NCBI GenBank assembly: GCA_037957365.1
Contig: JARHVA010008346.1
Location: 199,501 to 263,500, forward strand
DNA: 64,000 nt
Direction: 5' to 3'
Origin: Torreya grandis
Taxonomy: Eukaryota > Streptophyta > Pinopsida > Cupressales > Taxaceae
The notes under the pieces were generated by a model that had not been told where the DNA came from, did no database searches, and worked only from the letters and a program-made list of their open reading frames with translations. Shown in pieces: positions 23,658 through 34,855 of this stretch (position 1 is its first letter; each line of letters opens with the position of its first letter). A program made the translations under genes and the position numbers.

Positions 23658-25961
23658 ATGGGTAGTCATCAAGGAGGTTTCTCTACTAAAAAATCACTAA
23701 TGTTCAATAGATCTAATTATGATTTTTGGAGTGTAAGGATGAGGACATAAATTATGTCCATAGGGTTTGATGTATTTCAATCTGTTATGGATGGTTATGT
23801 TACTCCTACTACTCCATCTACTGTTGTAGATAAGAATTTATTTGATAACAATTCTAAAGCAATGAATGCTATCACTTATGGTCTTTTAGAGATTTAATAC
23901 ACCAAGGTAATCCATTATAAATATACTAAAGATATATGTAATAAAATGTAGATCATTTATGAAGGAGATTCAAAGGTCAATCTTGCGAAGTTGCAAACTC
24001 ACAGAAGGCAATTTCAAAGTCTCAAGATGAATGAAGAAGATTTTTTGGCATCCTTTCTTCAAAGAGTTAATGAGATTATGAACACCATCAGAGGACTTGG
24101 AGAGAACCTTGAAGAGTCTAATGCTATTCAAAAGGTATTAAGATCTCTATCCCCTAAGTTTGATCCAAAAGTATCTGCTATAGAAGAAAGTTATGAGATT
24201 ACTCAGTTGAAGATGGATCAATTACATGGGTACCCTTACTACTTATGAGATGAGGAAGAATGATGATATGCCACCAAAAAGGGAAGTAACTTTCAATACT
24301 AATATGAATCCAAAGAATAAGTTTCAAGGTAATAAACTCAAAGATAATGAAATTTTTGATGTATATGAGGATGAACTAATTTTTTTGATTTCAAGAAAAT
24401 TAATAATAGGTTTAGACAAGTATAAAGGTAAACTACCCCTCAAATGATTTAATTATGGTGAGATATGACATTTTGCTATTAAAATCCCTCATAAGTATAA
24501 AAAGGATGATGATGAAGAGAATGATCAAGGTCATGATGATGGAAAGATATCATTTAGGTCTGATAAAATCAAGGAGGGATTCATAATATTTGACAACAAG
24601 AAGTAATTCAAGGATAAGAAGAGTCTTTACACTAAAGAAGATTGTAGTTATTTAGATGAGAGTGAAGATAGTGATTCATAATATGATCATGAAGATGATG
24701 GTCCTATTAAATATGAAGCCTTTCTCATGGATAAGGAAAGAAGTTGCTCATATCAAAAGGAGTCTACTTGGAGTGATTCAGATAATGATGGAGATGAGAT
24801 GGACTATGAGACAAAATTGACAAATACTATTGAAGAACTAAAGATTGATAAGAAGATCAATAAGAATATGAAATATAAACTCAAGGTCTATGAGGAAAAA
24901 TTTAGTGTATTTGAGGTAAGATTAGTTGAATCTCTAGAGAGCATGAAGGTGTTGTCATGTTTCTTAATTCTAAGTCAAAATCTATGTATGCTAGTCTAAA
25001 ATCCAAAGAAGAATAATTCTCAAGGTATAATTCTAAAAATGTGTCTTTGAAATCTGAGTTAGAGAAGACATCTCATAAGGTGAAGACATTTATGAGATTT
25101 AAAAAGAGCTCATGTGATATAGACAATATTCTGAGTGGTTAAAAGCATGACAGTGATATAGCTGGTCTTGGATATGAAGAAGAATAAAAGAATATAACTC
25201 AAGATAAGATGAAGACTAATGGGAACTAGGACAATCATACTTTGAAGATAAATCATTAGACAAGGAATGAAGGTGCTGACATAATGAAGATAAATCAGAT
25301 TAGGTAGCCAAATGTCATAAGGTATGCAAGCTTCAATGGTTATTTTTTCACATGTAATCTATTTGGGCATAAAACTAGAGATTAAAAGAGACATGTTAGA
25401 AATGAGTTTTCATGGAACTATGATGGGGGTCATTAGTCAAAATATGTGAGTAGAGTCAAGTGTTTTAATTATCATGACATAGGAGATATTACAAATTTAT
25501 ATCCAAATAAAGTAAGGAAAGATACATTTTTTTGAGAACATATATTGTACTTCAATTGTGAACATAGAGGTCACATTGCTAGGATCTGCAAGCAAAGGTA
25601 TACAAGTTAGAATAGGTTTAATCAAAATCCTATAGTGCAAGAAAGAAGGCAAGTCAACCCATAGAAGCCAAAGGTGGTAAGTATGAGTCATGATGAGACT
25701 ACAGGTCCAAGTAATATGTTTGTTATGGTTGAGAATGATTTAAAAGTTAAAGAGTGATAAGAGGTCTCATTGTCTGGTCATGTTGAGAGTGAAGAGACCA
25801 AGCTCAAAGAGAAGACCAAGGTGATGGTTAAGGATGGTCCTAAGGTATGTATGGATCTAAGTGAACATATTGTTATTGCTGAGCATGTATCATGCAAAGA
25901 ACATCAATTATTTGTGCCTAGTGATGAGGTTCCAAACTATAGGATGGATTATTTAGATTAA
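23658..25961 (+). pseudogene. decayed copia gag of C1 (UBN2 domain, coiled coil, zinc knuckles)
   Basis: From the start codon at 23658 the frame reads MGSHQGGFSTKKSLMF, then NYDFWSVRMRT before a stop. The UBN2-type core resumes at 23991-24248 with KLQTHRRQFQSLKMNEEDFL and VNEIMNTIRGLGENLEES, close to plant copia Gags. A Lys/Glu-rich segment with coiled-coil spacing lies at 24780-24960. Three knuckle-like blocks follow: CNLFGHKTRD near 25355, CFNYHDIGDITNLY near 25460-25500 and FNCEHRGHIARIC near 25550-25590, each missing one or more metal ligands. A Lys/Glu-rich tail ends at 25961. At least three frameshifts and several stops are present. Confidence 0.75.
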
Positions 25962-27267
25962 AAGGTATGTCATGAATATTTTTTGTCTCCATGTATTATC
26001 AATCCAATTCTAGAAGAAAAGGAGAATGTTGTGGTGGTTGAGCATGTTGTTTCTTTTAAGCCTAAGAAGAAAATAAGAACTACAAGTATTAGATAACCAA
26101 GGAGGAGAAGGAATATGAGGATTTGTGGGCAAATATTGGTTTCAAATTATTTTAAGACATTGTGAAGTAGGGTGTCTCTGCCTATGCTTCTTAGGAGACA
26201 TCTTTTCTTATGGAGAAGCAAGTTTGTGTGCTCAAGATTGATAATGCTAATCAAATAAAGTATTTGGTTAAGGGGGAGCAATAATATCATGATATTTTTC
26301 CATAGATTTGTGAATGAGATATAATAAAGGGTTAGAATGGGTGTCTCCAAGTGTGCAATAAGTTTTAGATGTGTCCATTAACTAGAAGGAGGTTTGTTGA
26401 CTTTCTTTGTTTTGAGTTTCTAGGCTTTTTGGCTATGATAGAAAAGTGGTCTTCCTTATGAGCTGAGGTTTGATGATTATCAATTTATTTAATGGGCTAA
26501 ATGGGTTGTCAAAATAATATCAAAGAGTTATGAAGGTTTTTGGTTTTCAAGATATTCATGTTTTTTGTCAAGTTGGAGGCCTAATTGGCCAGTAGGTTTG
26601 TGAAGGAAGTATCTTGTAGAGGATGAGCTAGATGATGAAAATTGGTTTGATTGAGGAGGAATATGAATGTGATCCAAATATAATGTTTTAGGTATTGAAG
26701 ATGTTTTTAGTAAAAATTATGGGCTCTATAAATTCTAGGTAGGGTTATAAGGAGGCTAGATAGGCCTAGTGTGAATAAGAGTGCCTTTTGATCAAATTAT
26801 CCAAAAGATCAAGGAATAAGTATTTCCAGGTGAGTTTTAAAGTTATTTTAGTGCATGTTTCCTATCTATTGTGTATCATAAATTTCTATTGCTGGTCCTT
26901 GAGGTGGTTTGAGAGAGAAGGCTAGTAATCATGTATGGTGGTTCCTAATGGTATATGGAGATTTGAAGATGGTCAAGTGGTGAAATGGATCATAAATATT
27001 ATGGGGAGTCCTTATCATATGTTTCTTGTTAAGGTACATTAGATTTTAGTGCTTTTTGTGTTATTTTTTCATTGGTTGTAGTGATTGGTTGAAGAAGAGC
27101 ATTGGCATATGGCAAGAGGAAGTTGTCAAGGCAAGAAGAGGCAGGCTCAAGGTAAGGGGGGTTTGTATAATATTTATAAGATGGTAATTTCTTATAGTTT
27201 TTATTTTCAAGTCCTTAGGATCAGTTGGGGCCCATGTTATCATTGTGTCAAAGGGGGAGAAAGTTCA
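25962..27267 (+). other. C1 internal sequence after gag, no domain recognised
   Basis: This stretch should hold protease and integrase in an autonomous copia element, but I find neither the DSGA motif nor integrase motifs. Open frames are short. Near 27250-27267 the purine run AAAGGGGGAGAAA looks like a polypurine tract, directly before the G2 border. Confidence 0.45.
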
Positions 27268-29768
27268 TGTTGGCCATTTTTGGCCCACATACCAAGATTA
27301 TACCTAGTTGTTAATGCATAGAAAGAAGCAGAGATATTGATTGATAAAATACTCAAATGGATAGAACAAGCTTTGGATGGAATGGGTGGACCATTGAGAT
27401 CATAAAAATCACAAAGATTTTGAAACACCTTAAGTTCACTTAAAATTGTAATTTGTCAATTTCTAAGGATAGGTCCAAGGTTGTAAAGACTCTATGGATT
27501 GTCAAAAATGCCTAGGATAAGTGTGGAGGGGTATGGTATTCAGCTAGCCCACCCACCATCCTGAGCTTGCTTGGATAATTATCTATAAATTTTAATGACT
27601 ATGTTGATACTACTAATTATCACACATATGGATGAGTCAAATAAAATTGGTCACATTAATTTATTCACATTAGCCCCAGGTTTCCATGTAACAAGATTCA
27701 TCTTATTTGCCTAAGCATAATATAAGATCTAAGGTTTCAAATTTGTCTGCCATTGCAAAATATGCTAAGTTTCTATACTTAGTCAATTTTTTATAGGGTC
27801 CAAATTAAGCCGAGTAGACACTTTCATGGCACTAGATCTCACATGTATGGAAGCCCTAAAAAGGAGTAATCATATGGGTCTATTTACTTTGGATCCTAGT
27901 TGATATGCACCAAGTTTTAGCTCATGCACTATTGTGCAAAGAAATATATGTATGGGAAACTCCTAAAAATAAATTGGTATGTTTCCATACTTAGCCATTT
28001 TAGGCTAGACTGTCATCAAGATGCCATGTAGGATCACATGAAATAGTCAACTTTAACATTTGATAGATATATGTGGAAAGATCAAAATGGTTTATTCCTT
28101 TCAACATTAATTCCATTCCTTGCAAGTTTTATGCCTCTACAATCTTCACAATTCAAGTTATAAAATTGCAAAGTTAGTAAAAAATGGTAGATGTTTGGGT
28201 AGACATCAATTTTAAGCTATAGAAAATATTCATTGAAATTCAAATAGTGGGACCGAGCAAATTGAATGACATGCATTTCATCATTCCAAGGATATCTATG
28301 GGAAAGATTCAAGTCAAATTATTAGTAAATCATAGTAACCAATGAGAGATTGAGCTCGAGGTGGTGGGTCTCAAAATATTGATGGTCTACTTTTAATTAG
28401 ATCTCAAGATCCAATGAAGCAAAATAAGTCAATGGGGTTCAATAACCCAAAGTGGTTTTGATAGCCAATAGTAAGGGATATGAGTTAATATGTTTGATGA
28501 AAGTTGATAATGAAAATTGGAATTGATTCAGAAATTAGAGCCAAAGAACTCAAACTTGAGTCCAACTTGAGTTGGCAAAAGAATCAAGGAAATAAGATTG
28601 ATAAAGACTTAGTTAAGACCTGGCATTGAACAAAGTGTCATCTATATGTAAAACTATAGGAAAATTAATATCCTTATATTGGTTTTCATCTATAGTTATC
28701 TTGGTCTAGGATCCAAGGCACAAGAGAAAATATGTACTAAGTGAGGAGATCATCCCAAGTTAGGCCCTCAATAAGTATTCACTCAAGATAGGCATGATGT
28801 GTCCCTGACAAGTACAAATATTTTACCTTCTTGATGAGATCTAGTAAAAGATAAATAGATCAAAACTTGGGGTTTTGGAAAGTAGTTGGAGTATTCATTT
28901 CCAGCCAGATCATGACCTATTATTTTTGGAAAACTCTTTTCTTCTAGTACAACCTCCTCAAAATAGAATGATTCAGAGGCTATCTAGGCAAATCACAAAT
29001 ATCTTATTCATAATGACCTATTTTGATTGGACTAAAAGCCTAATGAAATATATTTTTTATATGATAACTCAATGATCATGAATAATGATATTTTCCTCTC
29101 CTCTTCCCCCTTCTCCTATATGAACCCTTTCTCTTCATTTTGAAATCATCTCTCAGGCACTTCACATTTGAGACTTTATTTTATCTTTCTAAGAGATGGG
29201 ACATTCTTTGAGATAATGTAAAGTATACTCAGCTTGATTAGACTCAACCTTATCAAGTATTTGTAAGAACTACCTCTTAATGAAATAGGACTTTATTTCC
29301 TATTTTTTGCCTTGAACATGTGTTTTAAAAGCTATGTATTGTGGCATTGTGTGAAGGAAAATATTCCTCATTCATGGTCCTTCTTTTCTATCTTTATTTA
29401 AGGTATTTTTAATGTGGTTTAAAGATATAGGTTAGTGTTCTATTTTGAAGAATACTTATGTAAACAAGCTTGATCTTAAGGTTGTGTAAGCTAGTATTGT
29501 CCTTTGTTGATCTAGTATGGGTTCAAGCTTATTGGAGTTCTCTTTTAAGTTTGGTGCATCACCCTGCTAACTTTCATAGGATCCATTACTCTCTTTATAA
29601 CTCTTTTCCGATGAAGCATTAGGCTTAGTATTAGTTTTAGGTGAGAATCAAAGAGGAATCTGACCTATTCTGGAGATCTAACCCCAACATAGGTAACCCA
29701 TAGGCTACAATTATCCCAATTTTATATCTAAATTGGAGAGAGCCTGAACAACCCTTTCCAAGGGTGAA
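27268..29768 (+). repeat. 5' LTR of G2
   Basis: This LTR starts TGTTGGCCATTTTTGG and ends near AAGGGTGAA, about 20 bp before the primer site. It aligns with 31609-34774 through many blocks, such as GGATCCAAGGCACAAGAGAA, ATCATCCCAAGT and TTTTTGCCTTGAA. The inner border is approximate. Confidence 0.6.
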
Positions 29769-29789
29769 AATTGATCCTATAATAATTTT

Positions 29790-29808
29790 TAGCACACCTG
29801 ATGGGACC
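29790..29808 (+). other. primer-binding site of G2
   Basis: TAGCACACCTGATGGGACC differs at only three positions from TGGCACGCCTGGTGGGACC, which directly follows the TR-GAG 5' LTR. The downstream GGTCC is also shared. Confidence 0.55.
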
Positions 29809-31608
29809 AAGGTCCAAATCAATGGAAGAATTTACGTTATTGTTCTTCCACATATAAGCCTTTGAATTCATTCAAAGAAACATCACTGGTGACTCCAAAC
29901 ATCCATCAACTAGTTTAATCATCCTGGGTGTCTAATCACCACCTTTTAATATGTAAAATCACTGGCCATTTGGTCAAAATGCATGCCCATCCATCCCTTA
30001 TCCTTCATATCAAGTCAACAATGTTCATGGATTTACCCTAAGTGGTCCTCAAAGTTTAATGCAATAGCCATATAATCATTCCTATGAATCCTACATTAAT
30101 CTTATCTCTCCATCATATCAACCTACTTCCTCCTCTACTCAGCCTTATCGATCCTCATACCCTCTATTTTGAAACCCACCTCTCCCACAACCATCCAAGA
30201 AAGGGTAGAGGTGGACAAATATTACACCATGTTCCCCTCATAGAAATCAATCAAAGAGGGTGCAAAATAGAAAAGGGAAATGATAGAAGAGAAGGTCCAG
30301 AAGCTAATCTTTATAGAATAAGAACTAGTTATGCAAGAGATGAATCAAAAAAATTTAGTTCAACTCAATGATCTTGGTATATAAGAGTTAAAGGACTCTC
30401 CCTCCTTCCCTCAGAAGTAGCCTAAAGAAAATAACACAAGCTTCTATGAAGAGGAGGTCATAATAGTCAGTCCCCTTTTTTCAAAAGGGAAGGAGTCAGG
30501 TTTTAATCTGACTCCTTAGTATGGATTTCATATTATAGAGCCCAAATATGTGGTTGAGGGTAGGGAAATGTCTATTTGGTCCCAAGAGCTTCCATTTGGT
30601 ATGGTCGTATATGGAAATGAGAAAGATGTAGAGATTGAGGTAGTCAATCAGTTAGTTGACCATGGTAGAGAGGTCCTAAATAACCTTGAGGAAAAGATAG
30701 AGGAGAAAGGGGATCAAAATGAATTTATGGATTAATTAGAGGTTATAAACTAGCCTATTCCTCCTCCAAAAAATGAAAATAAACTTGTCCATCAAGTTGG
30801 GGGTACTAATCAATATCAATATGAGATATTCTTTGAAGGCAGTATTGATGCCTTAAAAAATGAAGGAGAATGGTTAGATATAGAGCCATAAGAATATAAC
30901 ACATTAGGATCCAGGTGGATTGTTAAAATACCATATGGTTCCTTTCAAAGAAAATAGAGTAAGATGGTGTTGAAATTGGCATTATCTCAGATGACCAAGA
31001 GGAAGCTCCCTTTTAGGATGACTTAGAATTTTTTTGCCTATGCTTAGATAGTCAACCATGCACCAATCCAAAAAAGGAGTTTGTAGAGGCCCCTATAATC
31101 TAAGTTGGAGAAAGCTTTGAAGAAATGAATCAACATGTCTACATTGGAAAGATGTTTCCACTTTTCATATGCTTGAGAGTAGGCCAAAAGAAGCAACAAC
31201 TACGCCTTTCAACTTGCATGCCATAAGCTCTTAAAGGCAAGGTGTTTTCCAACTTGTTTCATCATAAGTGATGCCAAGTCCATTCCATTTGACCCAAGTG
31301 GAAGTAATTATAAACTATAACCTTATACAGATTAGGATAGATTTCATGCTTTTTTCTAAGTGCTTTTGTACACTTTTGTTTTGTAGTTTAGTTATTTTTC
31401 TTTCCTACATTTGCCTGCATGTATTTGCTTTTGTTGTTTTGCTTTAGTCCTTATTGTTTTAAGAGGAGGTTCTAGAGAGAGGTAGCCTTGCATATTTCTC
31501 ATAATAAACTTAGTTGTAGAAGATTGAATCCATTCCCAATGGATTAGCCTAGTTAATGAATTAGGTTCTCAAGCATAGAAAACATGCTTCCCTATGATTT
31601 GCTAAAGA
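29809..31608 (+). pseudogene. G2 internal region with Ser/Pro-rich gag-like relic
   Basis: Near 30090-30200 one frame is rich in Pro, Ser, Gln and Tyr (SYQPTSSSTQPYRSSYPLF), followed by a basic stretch KKGRGG. This composition is like the tail of some gypsy Gags. A second segment near 30550-30735 is acidic and lysine-rich (EEKIEEKGDQNEF). A KIPYGSF phrase occurs near 30930-30950. None is a diagnostic domain, and stops are frequent. I would not assign a function. Confidence 0.35.
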
Positions 31609-34600
31609 TGTTGGCCATTTTTGTCCCTTATACCAAATCTTGTACCCAGTTGCTAACATAGAGAAATAATTAAAGCTCCTGATTGACCAAATAATCAAAT
31701 GGTTAGAATAAGATTTGGATGGAATGGGAAGACCAGTGAGATCATGAAACTCACAATTTTTTTGATGAAACACTTTTAGTTCACTTAAGAGTGTAATTTG
31801 TCAGTTTCTATGGATAGGTCCAAGGTTTTAAAGACTATATGGTTTATTATAAATGCTTAGGATAATCATGGAGGGGTATGGTATTCATTTGGCCCATCCA
31901 CCATCTAGAGCTTGCCTAAACATTTGGATATAAAGCTGACTGACTATGTTGATGGTGCTAGATCTCACACGTATGGACAAGTCAAAGAAAATTGGTCACA
32001 TGGATTTCTTCACATTAGCCCCAAGTTACCATTCACCAAGATTCACTCATTTACCTAAGCACAATAGAATATCTAATACTTCAAAGTTGGATCCCAATGA
32101 AAAATATGCTAAGTTTTCATACTTACTCAATTTTTTAGAGGGTCTAAATTGAGCTAAGTAGACACTTTCATGGTGCTAGATCTCACATGTATGGCATCCC
32201 CATGAAGGAGTAATCATATGGGTATGTTCACTTTAGATCCTGGTCCATATGCACTAAGTTTTATCTCACACGCTATATCACAAATAAAGATATGCATGGG
32301 CAAAGTTGGGTCCTAGTGAAAATTTTGTTAAGTTTCCATACATAGCCATTTTAGGCCAGACCATCATCAAGACGTCATTCAGGATCACATGAACTAGTCG
32401 ACTTCAACTTTTGATAGATGTATGTGAAAATATTTAATGTCTAATGGATCAAAAGGTTTTGTTCCCTTCAATATTAATTTCATTCCTTCTAATTTTGGTG
32501 CCTCCATGATCTTCATGCTTCAAGTTATAAAATTACAAAGTTGGTCAAAATGGTAGATGTTCATGTGGACATCAATTTTAAGCTCCAAAAAATAGCCATT
32601 GAAATTCAAATAGTGGGCACAATAAAATATAATGATGTGCATTTCATCATGCCAAGGATTATAAAAGTGAGATGAAATTCAAATGGTCAGTGAATCCCAA
32701 GATCCAATGAGAGATTAAGCTTAAAGTGGTGGATCCCAAAAGAGCTATGGTCCACATTTAATCAGATCTCAAGATTTGATGGAATGAAATAAGTCAAATG
32801 GGGTCAATAACATGAAGTAATTTCAATAGCCAATAGTAAGGGAGATGAGCTGGGATGTTCAATAAAATTTGATAAAGAAAAATGGACCTGACTCATCAAG
32901 TAGAGCCAAAGAACTTGAACTTGAGTCTAACCTGAGTTAGCAAAGGATGCAAGGAAAGAAGTTTAATGAAGACTCAATTAAGACCTAACATTAAACAAAG
33001 TGCCATATATATGTGAAACTCTAGGAAAACTAATATCCTTAGATTGATTTTCACCTACAGTTATCTTTTTCTAGGATCCAAGGCACAAGAGAAGATATGT
33101 ACTAAGGAGATCATCCCAAGTCAGGCATTTAATAAGCTATCATTTGAGATAGTGATCCAAAACTCAAAATATTTGGTTGAAATATAATTCAAGAAATAAG
33201 AAAAAAAAACTATTCAAATAATGATATCTGTAAGAAGAGATGTTTTATTGATCAAATTTGCAGACCCAAACATATGCTTATCTCTGAGAAGAGATGTTTG
33301 ATTTCCATTTCATGTTACATATTCATTTATACATGTTTTGAAGGTATGAAGAGGATGTGGAAGGTCACCAATATTGGGTCACCAATCTCGAGGGAGATTA
33401 AATGGTTTGACTTCCATGATTCACAATAATATAGAATTCAAGGAATTACTATTTTTAAAAACTTACTATTTTTAGACTGCACTACTAACATTGAAATTCG
33501 GGGCACTTCCATTGGGTTTTATAAGGTCAAACTTCATTGAGAAAATTTCAATTCCATCTCACCACATTCTCCTCATTTTTATCTTTCCAACTATTCAAAC
33601 GACGAGTCAATTAGAGTTATGGTGTAAATGTTATGGCTCCCAGAAGTTCCATCATCAATTAGGGTAGACCCATCACCTAAATTATCACCTGCATATCTTA
33701 TTATAAGATCCAAGGCACAAGAGAATATATGTAATAAGTAGATCATCCCAAGTGAGGCCTTAGACAAGCTATCATTTAAGATAGGCATGATGTATCCTTG
33801 GTAGGTACAAAGATTTTATCTTCTTGATAAGATCTAGTAAAAGATCAATAGATCAGAGCTTGGGGATTTAAAAATTGGTTAGAGAATTCACTTTGAGTCA
33901 TATCATGACTTGCCACTTTTGAAAAAATCTTATCTTCTAGTACAACGTGCTTAAAATAGAATGATTTAGAGGCTATCTAGGAAAATCACAAATATCTTGC
34001 TCATAATGACCTATTTTAATTAGACCAAAAGCCTAGTAAAATGTCTTTTAGAGTTGAAAACTAATTAATGAACATGAATAATGTGCTTCTCCTCTTTTCT
34101 TCCCCCTTCTCCTATATGAACCCTTTCTCTTAATTTTGAAATCATCTCTTGAGCACTTTAGATTTGAGACTTTCTTTTATCTTTTTGAGAGTCAAGACAT
34201 TCCTTGAGATATTGTAAAGTATATTCTACTTGATTAGGCTTGACCCTATCAAGTATTTGTAATAACTACCTCTTAATGTAATAGAACTTTTTTTGCCTAT
34301 CTTTTGCCTTGAATATGTGTTTGACAAGTTCTGCATTGTGGCATTGTGTGAAGAACAATCTTCCTTATTCATGGTCCTTCTTTCTAAATTTGTTTTGGGG
34401 ATTTTCGATGTGGTTTATAGGTATAGGTTAGTATTCTACTATGAACCTCTCCTATGAGATACTTATGTAAATGAGCTTGATCTCAAGGTTTTGTAAGCTA
34501 TTAATGTCCTTTGTTGATCTAGTGTGGATTTGAGCTTAGGGGAGTTCTATTTTAAGTTTGGTGCATCACCCTATTAACTTTATTAGGAGGCCTTAATCTT

Positions 34601-34774
34601 TTTTAACTCTTTTCCCATGAAGCATTAGGCTTAGTCTTAGTTTTAGGTGAGAATCAAAGAGGAAGCTAGCCTAATCCAAAGGTTCAACCCCAACATGGGT
34701 GACCCATAGCTTGTGGTTGTCCCAATTTTATAGTATAATTAGAGAGAGCCTAAACAACCCTCTCTAAGGGTACA
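31609..34774 (+). repeat. 3' LTR of G2
   Basis: This LTR starts TGTTGGCCATTTTTGTCCC and ends AAGGGTACA. It is about 650 bp longer than the 5' copy because of extra sequence between 33150 and 33708 that is bracketed by a 77-bp direct duplication. Confidence 0.6.
33073..33784 (+). repeat. 77-bp direct duplication bracketing a 3'-LTR-specific insert
   Basis: Positions 33073-33150 and 33708-33784 both begin GATCCAAGGCACAAGAGAA and end AGCTATCATTTGAGATA or TAAGATA. The intervening 560 bp has no counterpart in the 5' LTR near 28710-28790. It contains two AAGAGATGTTT repeats and no terminal inverted repeats that I can see. Confidence 0.6.
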
Positions 34775-34855
34775 AGTGAGAGCGCTTGAAGAGAAATAAG
34801 ATGAGTTGTATATTGCTATATGTTATGTGTTGAAATAAATGACAAAGGGGGAAAT
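34775..34855 (+). other. C1 remainder and polypurine tract before the C1 3' LTR
   Basis: AAAGGGGGAAAT at 34844-34855 directly precedes the 3' LTR and is the expected primer for plus-strand synthesis. The rest is short C1 sequence after the G2 insertion. Confidence 0.6.

Larger units (their letters stand above)
27268..34774 (+). mobile_element. non-autonomous gypsy-type retrotransposon G2 nested in C1
   Basis: Two direct repeats (27268-29768 and 31609-34774), both starting TGTTGGCCATTTTTG, flank an internal region of only about 1.8 kb. A primer site (29790-29808) closely matches that of TR-GAG, which points to a gypsy origin. The internal part has no protease, reverse transcriptase or integrase that I recognise. 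LTRs longer than the internal region are typical of large retrotransposon derivatives. I could not find a convincing target duplication, so the outer borders rest on the repeat alignment. Confidence 0.6.
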
